DNA of 64,000 nucleotides from Rhizophagus irregularis (Eukaryota; Glomeromycota; Glomeromycetes; Glomerales; Glomeraceae), in the NCBI RefSeq assembly GCF_026210795.1, contig NC_089429.1, positions 5,766,001 to 5,830,000 of the forward strand, in the 5' to 3' direction. Positions within the stretch are counted from its first letter, which is position 1. Every line of letters starts with the position of its first letter. A model generated the notes under the pieces. The model did not search any database. It saw nothing but the letters and a program-made list of their open reading frames with translations, and was not told the origin of the DNA. Below are positions 23,444 to 36,097 of this stretch, piece by piece. The position numbers were made by a program, and so were the translations under genes.

Positions 23444-25520
23444 TTTGTTAATATTATTGAAAAATTTAGGTTTAATTTTAAAAAATGAAAAGGTAAGAGT
23501 TTTGGAGTTTTTTTTTTCCTAAAAAAAAAAGTAAACCATTTGCTTTTACGTTCAATACTGTATTACAAACAAAAAAATCATATGGATCTTATTATTACTA
23601 TTTGTGGTTACTTTATCATATCATGTGAAAAAAGTAAAGATCTTAAACTAATTAAGTTACTAATCAAGATTATTGTTGTGCCAATCAGAATTATGGACAT
23701 TTTTGTATCACATTGCGACTTGCATAGGATCTGGATATCGAATCTGAGAAAAGAAAGGTAGAATAGTTAGAGGTTTTCACTAATTTGATGGAAACATTGA
23801 TGATTTGTACGTCTTTAAAAGTCTTGATTCTTGAAGCTACACTTTAATTATTTCAAGTTGTAATTACAATTTCTTATAAAAATATCAAATATATATATCA
23901 TAGTCGGTTAATATTTTTTTGTACATCTCCGCTCAAATTGCGAGGATGTAACACAATCTAACATAAAAATCATGTATACAGATTAATTTTATTTCTTACT
24001 TATGTGAAAATCTGACAGACATCAATAAGTTTTTTAAAGAATCAATTTTTACTTTATAAAAAAATGCATGATTAATTACATAGAGGAATATATTAATTGT
24101 GGAATTTAATTGATTTTTTGGAATCTTCTGTCTAATCCTTATTTTAGGCACATATTATATAATGTCAAATAACACAGATAATGAAAAGAAATTAGCAAAA
24201 TAGCACGTAGAACAACGCCAACAGAAAGGCGCTAGCTTACTACTAATTGATAAGAGATAGATAAGTAAATCGATTCTATATCCTTGGTCAAAATGAGATC
24301 TTTATAACGGATTTGGTATGAAATCCCAAAGCTCATAATCCCGATGATTCAATATATCCCAACACCCAATCCTGAAAAATCAAAATACCAAAATATTATA
24401 TAATCCTAAAACTAAAAATACCGACAGGGTCATATCCAGAATTTCATAATCCCAAAAAATCATAATCCCGAAATGTCAATTCCTTGGCACTTCATAATCA
24501 GAATTACAAAATCCCGAAAAGAATATTGTTATCATCAACTTTAGGATTTTAATTAAATCTTCATTCTTCAAAAATTTTACGCGAATGGTGAGTATAATTT
24601 TCTAATGGTCTAAATTCTTAGGAAGTCCTAGTAAATGATTTTTTTTGCATTAAAAAGTGAATAAAAAATGATGTTTAAAATAGGATCATTTTATAGAGTC
24701 GCTCACCAAATATATATAGTATCAATAATGTCATCCAGAATTCCAGATATACCTAAAAAAATGGATAGTATGTATGATTGTCTTATACTCTTAAATATTT
24801 AGTGACTTTAGTCTCCAATTATACAACCATAATAATTTTTTTTTTCCAACTTATTAAGAGATGATCTCTAAATTTTTTTTTAAAAAAAGTTTTATTGAGT
24901 AGAGAAATTGACTAAAACATGGTTAACCTTTAATTTTTATAAGCTCATTATGTTACTAAAAAGGCAATAAATTTTGCCTGAAAAATATGTTACTATATTA
25001 TAATATTGAAATTATTATGCTTATAAAACTTTACAATCAAAATTGAATTTTTGAGTTATCCTTTACATTCGAAACTTCAAATTTGGCTCATTAAACATCA
25101 ATTGCCAATAAAAAAAAAAGTATCCTAAGTAATAACTAAAATAAATAATATATTAAAAAAAAAAGAATGAAAGAAAGTTAATCCATTATTAAATATTTAA
25201 TATTTTTTTATTGCCATTGAAATTTATTGATAACAGACAATCGTCATCACAAATATGGCAATTGAAATTTTATTTTACTATGAATTTAAATGTGTTTCCA
25301 TCTTTTTGAATTCTATGATGATTTTGATAAAATTGGTTTTTTCCAAAAACATCAAAATTAAATTTAATTCTATTCTACAAAAGCTTAACCTTAACGTCAT
25401 TTGTACCTTTGTAGTTTTTGCATCATATATGTACAATAAATAAAAGATCCAAGTTGCCGGTAATCTTGGATTATTTTGTTTATATTGTATGATCAGATGA
25501 TCATTTTGTTTAACAATATC
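23444..25520. other. Intergenic with short ATAATCCCGA-type repeats
   Basis: AT-rich spacer between the divergent F-box and kinase genes. At about 24318-24510 the motif (C)ATAATCCC(GAAA/AAAA) recurs several times at irregular spacing. A short coding-like piece near 24162-24250 is interrupted by stops. Nothing else was recognised. Confidence 0.5.
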
Positions 25521-25522
25521 TT

Positions 25523-25685
25523 CCCTGAATTTTCACCCCACGTGACCTGCATAAAATGTCACCCCGTGTCACACCCCACCGTTTTCATTTTTTTCATAAG
25601 TATTCTGGGACTTAAAAATTTTGTGGTGAAAAAAGTTTTTTTCACGCCCCCTTAAACATCACCGGTTACGTGTGGGTGAAATTTT
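25523..25685. repeat. Fold-back MITE-like unit with CACGTGACC ends
   Basis: TTTTCACCCCACGTGACC at the left edge pairs imperfectly with GGTTACGTGTGGGTGAAA at the right edge (about 25664-25683). The interior is C-rich for this genome (CACCCCGTGTCACACCCC). This is consistent with a small inverted-repeat element about 160 bp long, 150 bp upstream of the kinase start. No clear target duplication was seen. Confidence 0.4.
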
Positions 25686-25837
25686 ACTTAGAAATCTTGG
25701 GGCGATACTGGGTAAATGTTTAACAATGCAGGACTGACAGGTAGACAATATTATAATTTTGGTGGTTGCACAACTTATTTGTTTAACCGTCTATGGAAAC
25801 TTTTTTTTTTTTGTTAAATAGTCTTTTCTTTTACAAA

Positions 25838-28103
25838 ATGTCCAATATTCGAAAAGAATTAATACAAGCAGCAATTAGTAGAGCATTTGCATTAATTGAT
25901 TATAATGCACACAATGGCTTCCATGAAGGACATGAATTTATGCAACAAACAATTCTTACTGATAATTCTCTTACGGAAGAAGAAAAAACTGAAGCAATAA
26001 GATTAAATAATAAAAATTATGACCGAGAGAAAATTATTTATAATGATGGAAAAAGAAGAGTTTGTGAAAATTGTAACCAAAAATGTTTAGCTACATTATA
26101 TTGTGAATATTGTGTTCGGAATCATTTAAAATCTAATTTTTCAAATTGGACTTCTGGAAATAATATTATTAATAATTTAATAAAAAATTGTCAAATGGAA
26201 ACACTTACGCCAGATGATATTATTGAATGGATCCCATATAATAATTTAGATAATATTAAATATCTGACAAAAGGTGGATTCTCAGAGATTTATACAGCCG
26301 ATTGGATTGATGGTAAATATGAAGAATGGGATTCTAAAGAGCAACAATTAATAAGATATGGAACTTATGCTGTAATACTTAAAGAATTAAAAAATGTTGA
26401 AAATGCAAGTCAAAGTTGGTTTGAAGAGGTTTGTAAGTTAAAAATATTTAAAGAACTTAAATTTAAAATTTAATTGTTAATAATAATATTTATTATTTTT
26501 AAAGGCTAAATCACATTTAACTTTAGGCAACAAACTTTCAGAGATTGTTCAATGTTTTGGTTTAACACAAAATCCATCAAATAGAAATTATTTACTTGTA
26601 ATGAGAAAGTGTGAATTGAATTTAAGAGAATACTTACAACAAAATCATAATCAACTTACATGGAATGAAAGAATTGGAATTACTTTTTTAATTATTGATA
26701 ACCTTTATTGGGTTCATAAAGAGAATTCAATTCATAGAGATTTGCATTCTGGAAATATATTATATTCACAGCTTAATGATATTTGGTATATTAGTGATCT
26801 TGGATTTTGTGGTCCTGCAGACAAACCATCAACAAGTATATATGGAAATCTTCCTTACATAGCTCCTGAAGTTATTAATGGAAAAGGGTATACTTTTAAA
26901 TCTGATATTTATAGTATTGCAATGCTTATGTGGGAAATGTCATTTGGGCAACCTCCATTTATGAATTATGAACATGATTGTATTCTTGCAATTAATATCA
27001 TTGATGGTATAAGACCAAAAATTATATCAGAAATTCCTTCTGAATATAAAAGTCTAATGGAACAATGTTGGGATGCTAATCCATTAAAAAGGCCCGATAT
27101 TAATACACTTTGTAATAAGATGAATGAAATTAAGTCATATTATCGAAATAATCCAAATGAATTACCTCAATCAATAATAAAAGTAGATAAAAAAACAAGC
27201 AATATAATGAGTAGTAAAATATTTACAAGTAAAATTCATAATTTTGACAATCTACCTGAACCAAAAAATGCAACAGAAGGTATGCTTTTTAAATTTTAAT
27301 GTTTATTAGTAACTATTTGATTTTTTTTTCTTTAACATTATTATTAACGATACCTTTGTTTTAAATTAAATAATAATAGAAGAACAAAAAGGTAATATAA
27401 AGTTAATAATGTTTTAGTATAAATCCTTTAATTAATAATCTTTTTTAAAAAAATAGCATTTTATATCACTAGATCATATGATTTTAGTATTTCTAGTAAT
27501 GGTAAGTATTTATTAAAATAATATTGAATTTTATATAAATAAAATATCGTATGATTGATTTTCATTATATAATAGCTATTAATCTTAGTAAATCAAGTAA
27601 TCAGTATACATCAATTAATTTTAAAGATAATTTATTTTTATATTAGAGTTTTATAATGAATAAATACTAATTTATATCTTGATTATAGATAATGATAGCA
27701 AAGAGTCATCCAGATTATTTAAAAAATTGAAAATGGAGAATGGTAAAGTCTTAATATTTAATTCTAATTTTCGTTGAATATAAGAATGAATATTTTATTA
27801 AATTTGATTTATTAAATAATAGACGACGTTCAAAAAGACTATGAGAGAGAAATAATGCAGCAACGATCAAATATTAGTATTAATGGTAAGTAAAATAAAA
27901 TTATTTATAGTAATGGTCAGTATTATTATTCTAACTTATCATATTTTTATAGATGAAGTACAAAATAATCCAAATCTTCATTCAGAACAAAAGGATAAAC
28001 AAGAAATTCCTGATGGTTTGTTTATAATTTAATATTTAATAATATTAAAATAATATAATATATTTATTCACTAATATATTTATTCTCTTTAGATGGATTT
28101 TAA
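25838..28103 (+). CDS. TKL-like protein kinase with micro-exon tail
   Basis: Exons: 25838-26428, 26505-27279, 27380-27391, 27457-27501, 27576-27596, 27689-27742, 27823-27885, 27953-28015 and 28093-28103; the product is about 544 aa. The ATG at 25838 (MSNIRKEL) fits the family; an in-frame ATG 45 bases upstream adds only a Phe/Leu-rich run. Cys pairs at 76/79 and 89/92 precede NWTSGN. Glycine loop KGGFSEIY 145-152, VILK Lys182, HRD with D276 in IHRDLHSGN, DLG D295 and APE 317-319 follow. The catalytic residues are all present. The C-terminal tail is built from six internal exons of 12, 45, 21, 54, 63 and 63 bases, all phase 1 to phase 1, encoding polar Ser/Asn/Lys/Glu-rich sequence. The first donor reads GTTTGTAAGT and is the least certain junction of the kinase core. 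Confidence 0.85.
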
Positions 28104-30240
28104 ATTAATTTACTTGAAAACAAATTCATTTTTTATACTACTTATTAATTTTATTTTAAAATTATTTAAACACTAAGATTAGAGTATTAAAAAGATTCTT
28201 AGTTTGTAATTTAAATAATTCGATTCTCTATTTTTTTTATAGGACTTTTCAATTATTAAATAAAGATAATTATAAAATATCATGTGTAAGCAAAGTAATT
28301 TTGTAACAACGCACTAGTAGTTTTTATTAAAAATTATTTATAAATCATTCATTTGATTATTATTTTAAATTGTATAAATTTTAATAATTATGTTATAAAT
28401 TATCAGAATATCTAAATGATTATTATTCATTAAAAAGTGTTAAACCACATTTAAATGCAACATTTGATTAGATTACGTCCAGTTCTCATCCTTAATCAAT
28501 ATCCAACTGGTAACCAATTTCAAACAAATATATCCATTTTTAAGAATATTATTTGAATTTCAAAGTTGACGAAATGTGTATTGTCTAAGTTCATGGAAAT
28601 ATTGTCATCATAATGATGTTAAACTAAATTAATTAAATTTTCTATCAAGAAAAATTGATTTTATCTTATCATTTTATATCCGTATAACATAAATTTTTGT
28701 TTATCTCAAGGTAATCATTGATCCTGATGCGAAGCAACGGGCTTGTTGCTAGTTCAAATATTAGTTACATTAAAATTTATTCCCCTAAATCAGTTCATTT
28801 AAATTCAAGATCAAACTTGAAAGAATTTTTAAAATATTCTCAAATATTTTATTAAAATGCATCGGTTAATATAGATAGAGATGATGAAAATATATCATGA
28901 CATTAAATTACATAATTTCGATATTATTTCTTGTGGCACAGACATTATTAAATCGACGACCGATAATATATAACTGATAAGGAAGGAACGATTTACGTAT
29001 TATTTTAGTTCCTTGTTTTTGTTAAAAAATATAAATTATTTAAACCCAAAGTACATCTAAATTATGTTAATATTTTTGAAAAATTAGAACAAACATAAAG
29101 TTGTTAATATTCAATTTTTAAAAGCTGGTAGAATTCATTTTAGCGAAATAATTAGATGAGAAGTGTTTTTTTTTATTGCAAAAAATTGATATAACAAGTA
29201 TTTTAATAGCAGAAAGTATATTATAGGGTAAATAATAGTAATTGCCCATTTTGATTTTTTTTTTTTGATTCTTTGTTACGAGTTCGCGATATTTTAAATC
29301 GATTAGCAACGTAGGACAAGTATAGTCACGTTTTTACCTTTTGTTCGCTCCTGATCACCTGATCACCAACAGAAACGTTGCACAACCCTACGCAGAACTC
29401 TCACGAAGTGAGGGTCCAAGCATTCCCACCAAAGAGAAGACCATAAAAAGAATGACTAACCCGCACTAAGGTTTTGTGTTATATGTCATGAGTGATTTTT
29501 TTTTACGGGAGTAATTTTTTCTCGCATTTTTATTCATATAATTCTATTTAACTTTTACATAGCAATTTTTGCGTAACCCTCCGAATTTAGTATTAGTAAT
29601 CCATTAATGAATGAACGTTGATTTCTCTAATATCTTCTTCTAATTCCTTCTTATATTTCTCTACATACTGTATGTAATATAATGTTTTCTACTTCTATAA
29701 TATTAATCTTATAATTATATATCTAACTATGCTTTAATAAAAGATAACACAATCATATATTTATTATCATATATTTCTCTCATTTATAAAATTAATAATA
29801 ATGTTTATCAGCAAGGACCCGAAAATCAAAATATTTTATATAAATCTATTCATTTTTACATTTAGCGACTCAGCGACTGAATAATCTTGCAGATTTTACT
29901 CATTTTTAACAAATTGCTTGGCACTTCTTAGTATTCTTAAAAAGAAATATTAATACTTTTTTTTATTATTTTACAGTATGATTTGATAAATCCACTAGTA
30001 TATAAAACTTTGATCACATGCATTAATAATTGCGTCACAGTAATTAATCAAAATTAGTGTATTAGTATACAATTTAAAAATTACAAAAGAAGCATTTTTG
30101 AAAAAAATTAAAAGTATTTTAAGAATATTTAAAAAAAAACTAGCCTTAATTAAATTTCTTTAAATATTTATCATCCTTTTTTAAATGTAGATCAAGTGGA
30201 TCAATTCGACTAATTCGTGTTAACTAATAATGCAACTTTA
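28104..30240. other. Intergenic, no gene seen
   Basis: AT-rich spacer between the kinase and the P450 cluster. A less AT-rich segment at about 29320-29480 contains CTCTCAC-GAA-GTGAGGG (a small hairpin) and repeated GATCACC, and may be an old element end. No coding potential was recognised. Confidence 0.5.
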
Positions 30241-30350
30241 GTTAGCGTATATTATTTGACGTGTTTACTTGTGAAAAAGAGATCATGAAATTTTTAATGT
30301 GTGAATCTTGTCTTTGAAATTCCATCATTTGAATCATATATGATATATCT
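30241..30350. repeat. P450-associated upstream repeat, copy 1
   Basis: The segment around TTTACTTGTGAAAAAGAGATC...TTTGAAATTCCATCATTTGAA recurs at about 35325-35400, 40100-40195, 47395-47460 and 47510-47590, in each case within 0.3-1.2 kb upstream of a P450 or P450 relic. It probably marks the left side of the duplicated P450 unit. Confidence 0.55.
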
Positions 30351-30576
30351 ACGCCGATTCCTGATTTTTCAAATTTTCGAAAGTTACATTATCTTTTTTA
30401 TATAGATATATATATATTTATTTATACATGAATAATTAATTACTTAAAATTAGATGTGCAGCCTTAAACTTAAGCCATAGACGTAATTTGACGTAATTAA
30501 GTCATATGACTTAAAAAGGTTATAACCATAAGGGTAAGATAAAGCTGCACCTCTATATAGTTTTCGGTCTATACAG

Positions 30577-30600
30577 TATATAAATACAAGAACCGTACTT
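30577..30600 (+). promoter_or_regulatory. TATA box plus near-palindromic P450 promoter element
   Basis: TATATAAATA (30577-30586) is followed by AAGAACCGTACTT (30588-30600), 22 bases before the P450 ATG. The same pair occurs before the P450 genes at 36.1 and 48.1 kb. Confidence 0.6.
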
Positions 30601-30622
30601 TGCAATTTTTTAATTTTGAACG

Positions 30623-32341
30623 ATGATTACCACAATTATTTCATCTCTCAGAATCTCCGATATTTTTTCTATCTTAATAATTTATTTAATTATTTACATA
30701 ACTCGTTTCTATTATCATTATTTTACTCGTCCTAATCCTTTACCAGGTCCATTTCCACTTCCAATCTTTGGTAACTCTTATCAACAAATTGGATATCAGA
30801 TATGGATTTAATGATTGGTTATTATCATTACATAAAAAATATGGTGATATTTACGAAATAATCTTGGCAGGTCAACGTTCAATAATACTATGTAACCCAG
30901 ATTTAACTGAAAAAATGAATATATCTTCAACAAAATCTAAATATCCTATTAGATTACCTAATAGTGAAGGATTCGTGGAATATGGATTTGATGGGGTAGG
31001 AGTAGCATTTAATAATGATCTTCAATCTTGGAAATATAATCGTCAATTTTTTAGTCAAGCAATGATGTCTCCAAGTTTTAATTATCAAGCTCTTAAATGG
31101 ACTAATGAATTGTGGAATGAAATGGAATCTTATTGGAACAATCTTGGAGAAGATCATGAATTAGACCTTATAAAATGGTTGCGTAGATTTGCAAATGAAA
31201 TGATTTTTAGGATTTCTACTGGAGTAAAAAATGATGCTATCGCTTCTTATTATAATATAATTATTCTTAATAATAATAATAATAATTCATTAAACGAGAA
31301 AGAAAATGTGAAATTAAAGGAATCTTATGATTTTGTGAATCAATTGAAACTTACATTGAAGGAATTATTTATTTTTTCGCTTTTAATAAATTCATCCGTA
31401 ATAATATTCCATTTATTCGTGGAAAAGTTAAGAAATTATTAAAAAATAAAGATTATTTATTTAGTAAATTATACACTATTGTTAAAGAAAGAAGAATTGA
31501 GATTGAAAATTCACCATTAGATCAACCACTTCGTCATGATATGTTAACGTCGTTTATAACCGCGAATACACCACGTGATATTAACGTTGTGAAACAGGCT
31601 GATTCCGATTTATTAAGACCAATGACTGATAAAGAGATTTTTGGGAATATTCTAGACACGATGCTTGGAGGAACTGATACCGTATGTAAAAAATTTTTAA
31701 TTTTATTTTAATTTAAAAATGTGTACTTTAAGAAAATTTTTTATTTTTTAAAATCATAGACGGCGAATTTGATTTGTTTTGTTGTATATTATCTTGAACA
31801 TTATCCTGAGATAAAAAAACGATTGAGACATGAATTTGATACAGTTCTTGGAGAAGACTTAACAAGACCCATAACATACAAAGATCTTGACAAATTAGAA
31901 TATTGCGATGCAATTATTAAAGAAGTATTCCGCTGTAGCCCTATCTTTATCATTAATGGACGTATAAATTCTCAAAGTGATAAAGTTGGAGGATACGATT
32001 GGCCCGAAGGAACTCAATTTCAGATGCTGTTTTCCGCAATAATAAAACATAAAGATTATTGGACTGAACATGAAAAATTTGATCCTGATAGATTTTACAG
32101 AGTTGAAGAAAGTGATAAATATTTACTTGAAAAGAAAAATATGAAAACCACTTTTCCAATGTTTGGAGGAGGAATTAGAATTTGTCCTAAAAGAATTATA
32201 GAATTAAAATGTTTATTATTCTTAATTTATAGAAAATATGATATTGAATTAGTTGATATGAATTCTCCATTAAAATATAAACGTGATTTTCTTAACCTTT
32301 GTAAAGAATTAATTGTAAAGATTAAGCCACGAAAATTTTAA
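30623..32341 (+). pseudogene. Cytochrome P450, frameshifted and with damaged heme loop
   Basis: Exons 30623-31681 and 31760-32341 match the intact copies at 36.1 and 48.1 kb, including the intron after the GTDT I-helix motif. Three lesions are visible. CAGATAT is inserted at 30797-30803 and shifts the frame. One base is missing at about 31336 (GTG for GTTG), which shifts it back; the roughly 180 codons between are readable only in the other frame. The Cys loop reads FGGGIRICP followed by KR and IIELK instead of CPGRKLAMIELK: three codons and the conserved Gly after the Cys are lost. ExxR (EVFR) and the proline hinge are still present. The promoter is preserved. The net frame is restored but the middle of the protein would be scrambled, so this is very likely a pseudogene unless the two indels are assembly errors. 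Confidence 0.85.
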
Positions 32342-35324
32342 AAAGTTGAATAGTTGGTATTATTAATATATTTATGTATTTAATTAAACCCATTTATTGT
32401 AACCAAATTAAAATATCTTAACATATACTAATATAATACTTGATTATTTATTTGTTGATAAATCAGTATATACAGTATAGAATCTTTCTTTAAATAATAT
32501 AAAAATATAGAAATTTGATAATTAATAATTAATTACTTATTGCAAATTAAATTTAGACAGCCTAGAACCGGTTGACATCAAAAATACGTTGCGCAAGATC
32601 CGAAATATACAGCAGTCAAACACTCAAACCTCTATATAACGATACAGTGGTATATCAAAATATCGGTGTATGTAATTCTTTAGCAGATTATAATGCGAGC
32701 CAAATCTAGTTCTTGCCAGCATTATGATTAACTTTTCACGTCAACAAGTTTTAATTCTGTTAATGCACGATGACTTAATTGGTTTTTCTTATTCATTAAT
32801 TTTTGTATAATAAAAAATATATTTTCCAAGAGAAATTATGAGAAAAAGATTTTTTTTCAGCCCGAGCGATTATATAACTTATGCATAAGCACATGTTCTA
32901 TGTTATCGTTGGTTTGTAGTTTGCTTTGTGCTTCATTTTATTTTTTCTTTAAGAGTGACATATTTTTTTTGACTTAACAATCCAAATTTAATGATGAAGT
33001 TTTTATTAATCAAATCTCCTTTAATATTTATTCTTCTATTTACAAGAAAAATTGTACAGTAGCCAAAAGAATAGATCAAGTAAGATTATTAGAAAAAAAA
33101 ATCAATAACGTAATTGAACAAATTTTGTAATAGGGATATAAAAATATCACTCACTATTACTGTATATTATTCATATGACCATGTCATAAAAGAATCATCT
33201 TACTTAAATAATAAATTAAACAAAACTTTGACTATAACATACTGTGGAATATAACGTACATTAAAATAATATATTTTCGGCTTGTCAGTTTAATTTGAAA
33301 TCCTAAAGTAATTCTGAAATTTTACAAAGTTTTCTTTCTATTTATTGGCGTGTCCATAATGTCCATAATAAAGATGGTGCATTTGTTATTATATACTTAA
33401 ATTCGTTATTAAAATGTAATAATGTTTCTGCGGTTAATCTCGAAGAGAGGAAGAATAAGTATAAATATAGATTTCAAAATAAATGATAAAAAATTATTTA
33501 TTATTTTTTTTAAATTAGTAATCTAATCAAATTAATTAATTATTAAAATTACTGTAACTTTATCATTTGTAAATCAACTGATTTATATTTTATAATGTTA
33601 GTGTATAATATTAGAGTCTAATTCAAATGGACATCTGTCAGAAAGATTCGTATCGCATTTATTTTCAAAAATTATTCCGAAATATAATTAATTTTTGATT
33701 AATTTAAAAAAAAAGTATTAGGATTTTGGAAATTTGAACTATAGTTTAAAATTATACTGGCTTATAATGTTGATCATCACGTGAAAATATGAGAACCGAT
33801 TTAAAGTTAGTGTCGGTAATGTTAACGCGTCACTGATCACGTGCAAGCACGAGTTAATTATCTGAGGGACTTGGACTTTTTTTAGTGGTCCCGATTTCCT
33901 ATAATGACGTATTGAAAATTGGTTCAAATCAATGACAAAAAACAAAATTCAAAAAATAGAACATCGACTTATTATTATTTTTCATTAATGACGTCGAGTA
34001 ATTCAACACATAGATCTTTAATGATTTTTCAATAGATTTGATTTTCATAATTTTCTTTACATTTTTCTTTTGATTTATTTTCTAATTTTCTCTTTTCCCA
34101 CATTCCCGTTTGGTATCTTTTTTTGGAACTCGTTTTTTCTCTCTTTATGCGATTGCACCATTCACGTAGAATTGCATTATTTATAAACATTGAACGTTAT
34201 TTTTGTAGCCTTACATTAGTTTTAAATCCTGTTTCATAACCGCTCTTAGTTTTCCGATAGTTTGTACTATTTTATGAGTTTTGGAAAAATTATTAAAAAT
34301 GATTATTTTTATTTAAATATTAAAAAAGTTATGTATGATCTAGATTGATAAAAGATCCAAATCCAAATGTATTGTTTAAAGTTGAATTTCAATTATATTT
34401 GTTCGCCCCAAATATATTTTTTTTAACTAAATTTTTTCAGTTAAAAAGTGCCCAAGATTTAAAAAGATTTATTAATTAGATAAATATTATAAAAAAAAAA
34501 CATAACGATAAATAAACAGATTTTTAACAAACTATTAAAATTTAAAAATATATTTTTATTTTATATTAAATTTTATACTTTCATATAAATATGTAATGTG
34601 GCGCCTTGAAATACCATTTTAATGCTTTCAAAGAGGTCTAAAAATACCTTAGTAATGCAATTGTACGTGATTTACCTCGTTATTCATTGTGATTTATGTG
34701 TGATTCAAGTGATTTAAGTGAGATTTTGAAGTTAAAGAGTAAAAAAAATACTGGCCTATTTTTCGACACTTTACAAAAAATCAAGTACGAGAGGCGATAA
34801 TTTTTTCATAAATATGTTTTTTGTATTACATGTTCGATATTAATTTCAATCATTTTGAAAACGGCTATAATTGATCCAAGTAGATTTCTACTCTTTCATT
34901 CCTACTCGTACCGGAATTCTTGCATGTCCTTATTTTCTCCTAATTCACTTTTAGATATTTGTGCAATTTGACCCAGACCACTTGTTTACATTGAGATAAT
35001 AATTGGTGCTGAGTTGTGTTTCATTTTTCGTTTTATGTATTTCTAGATTATTTACCATTATGCATCGAAGCATCTAGACCATCTGATTGTTGGCGTTGAA
35101 TGATTTCATTTACCCAATTTTGGTTAATATGTTTTTTTGTTGCATGCTCAGCGAATCCTTAGTAACACCTGAAAAAATACCGCAATGGCTGGCGTTACGG
35201 TCAGGGATAGACCTAGTACAACATAATATAGAAATTGGCAGTGCAGATCATTTATAATTCTGCCCAAAATTGCGAAACTTTTTCTGGTGTTACTAGGGCA
35301 GTTTATTGAGTTCGTTATCGTGTA
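32342..35324. other. Intergenic, no gene seen
   Basis: AT-rich spacer within the P450 cluster. Isolated CACGTG boxes lie at 33778 and 33838. No open frame with domain-like sequence, element ends or RNA gene was recognised. Confidence 0.5.
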
Positions 35325-35895
35325 CCCGTTTAACGTAATCACTTGTGAAAAGAGATCCCTAAATTCGTAATATTTTCTCTTTAAAATTCCACCACTAAAC
35401 CACACACACCTACGGTAATACAGTCGGGGCAATTATTGAAATTGGGGGTTTGCGTTTAAACTCTAATCAATCAAATTGGTGTCGATCTCACCTTTTTGTT
35501 TGCGTAAATCAAAGAGACAATTGTGAGATATAAAATTTTATATCAAATTTCATAAAAAAAAATTTAAAATCCAATAAATAGTTTCTATTTCTTTCGTAAT
35601 AATGTTTTAAACATTTTACAAAAAAAAAAAGAAATTATTTCATCAATCGATGAAAAGATATCACGATATAATGATCGACATGGACCAATCGAATTTAGGA
35701 AGGCACAAATTAATTTTGGTGATTACCATTACCGCATTTTGCATATTACCTAATTGTCCAATCGTGTAACATTTGTGATCACCAATAATTTCTAGTTTAA
35801 CCCGCTAGAAAATCAATAAACAATTTTTATTCATGTCCAATTTAAAAAATCAAAGTTACATCGCAGTTACTTTTACTATCTTTACATGCAAACAA
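35325..35895. repeat. P450-associated upstream repeat, copy 2
   Basis: CACTTGTGAAAAGAGATC...AAAATTCCACCAC (35340-35395), and then TTTATTCATGTCCAATTTAAAAAATCAAAGTTAC (about 35828-35865), match the order of blocks found at 47.4-47.67 kb upstream of the intact 48-kb P450. The intervening sequence is diverged. Confidence 0.5.
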
Positions 35896-35948
35896 TTAAA
35901 CAACTAATTTAATAAATTAATTTTAATTTTGAACTTTATTTTTTTAAC

Positions 35949-35970
35949 ATAAATACAAGTACCGTACTTT
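35949..35970 (+). promoter_or_regulatory. P450 promoter element with perfect palindrome
   Basis: CATAAATA is followed by AAGTACCGTACTT at 35957-35969. AAGTAC and GTACTT are exact inverted repeats around one central base. It lies about 130 bases before the ATG, farther than in the two sister copies, with long T and A tracts in between. Confidence 0.6.
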
Positions 35971-36097
35971 TCCGTTTTTTTAACTTTTTAAATTAAGATA
36001 AAAAATTTATTTTTTTATTTTTGTTTTTATTTTATTTTTGTTTTTACTTTGTTTTTTTAATTTTTTTGTTTTTTTTTTTTTTTTTAAAAAAAAAAAA

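Noticed and set aside
25793-25837. Fifteen-residue upstream start for the 25.8-kb kinase
   Set aside because: Phe/Leu-rich translation of a T tract; the MSNIRKEL start fits the family.
36038-36097. Twenty-residue upstream start for the 36-kb P450
   Set aside because: Poly-Phe/poly-Lys translation of T and A runs; sister genes begin MITTI.
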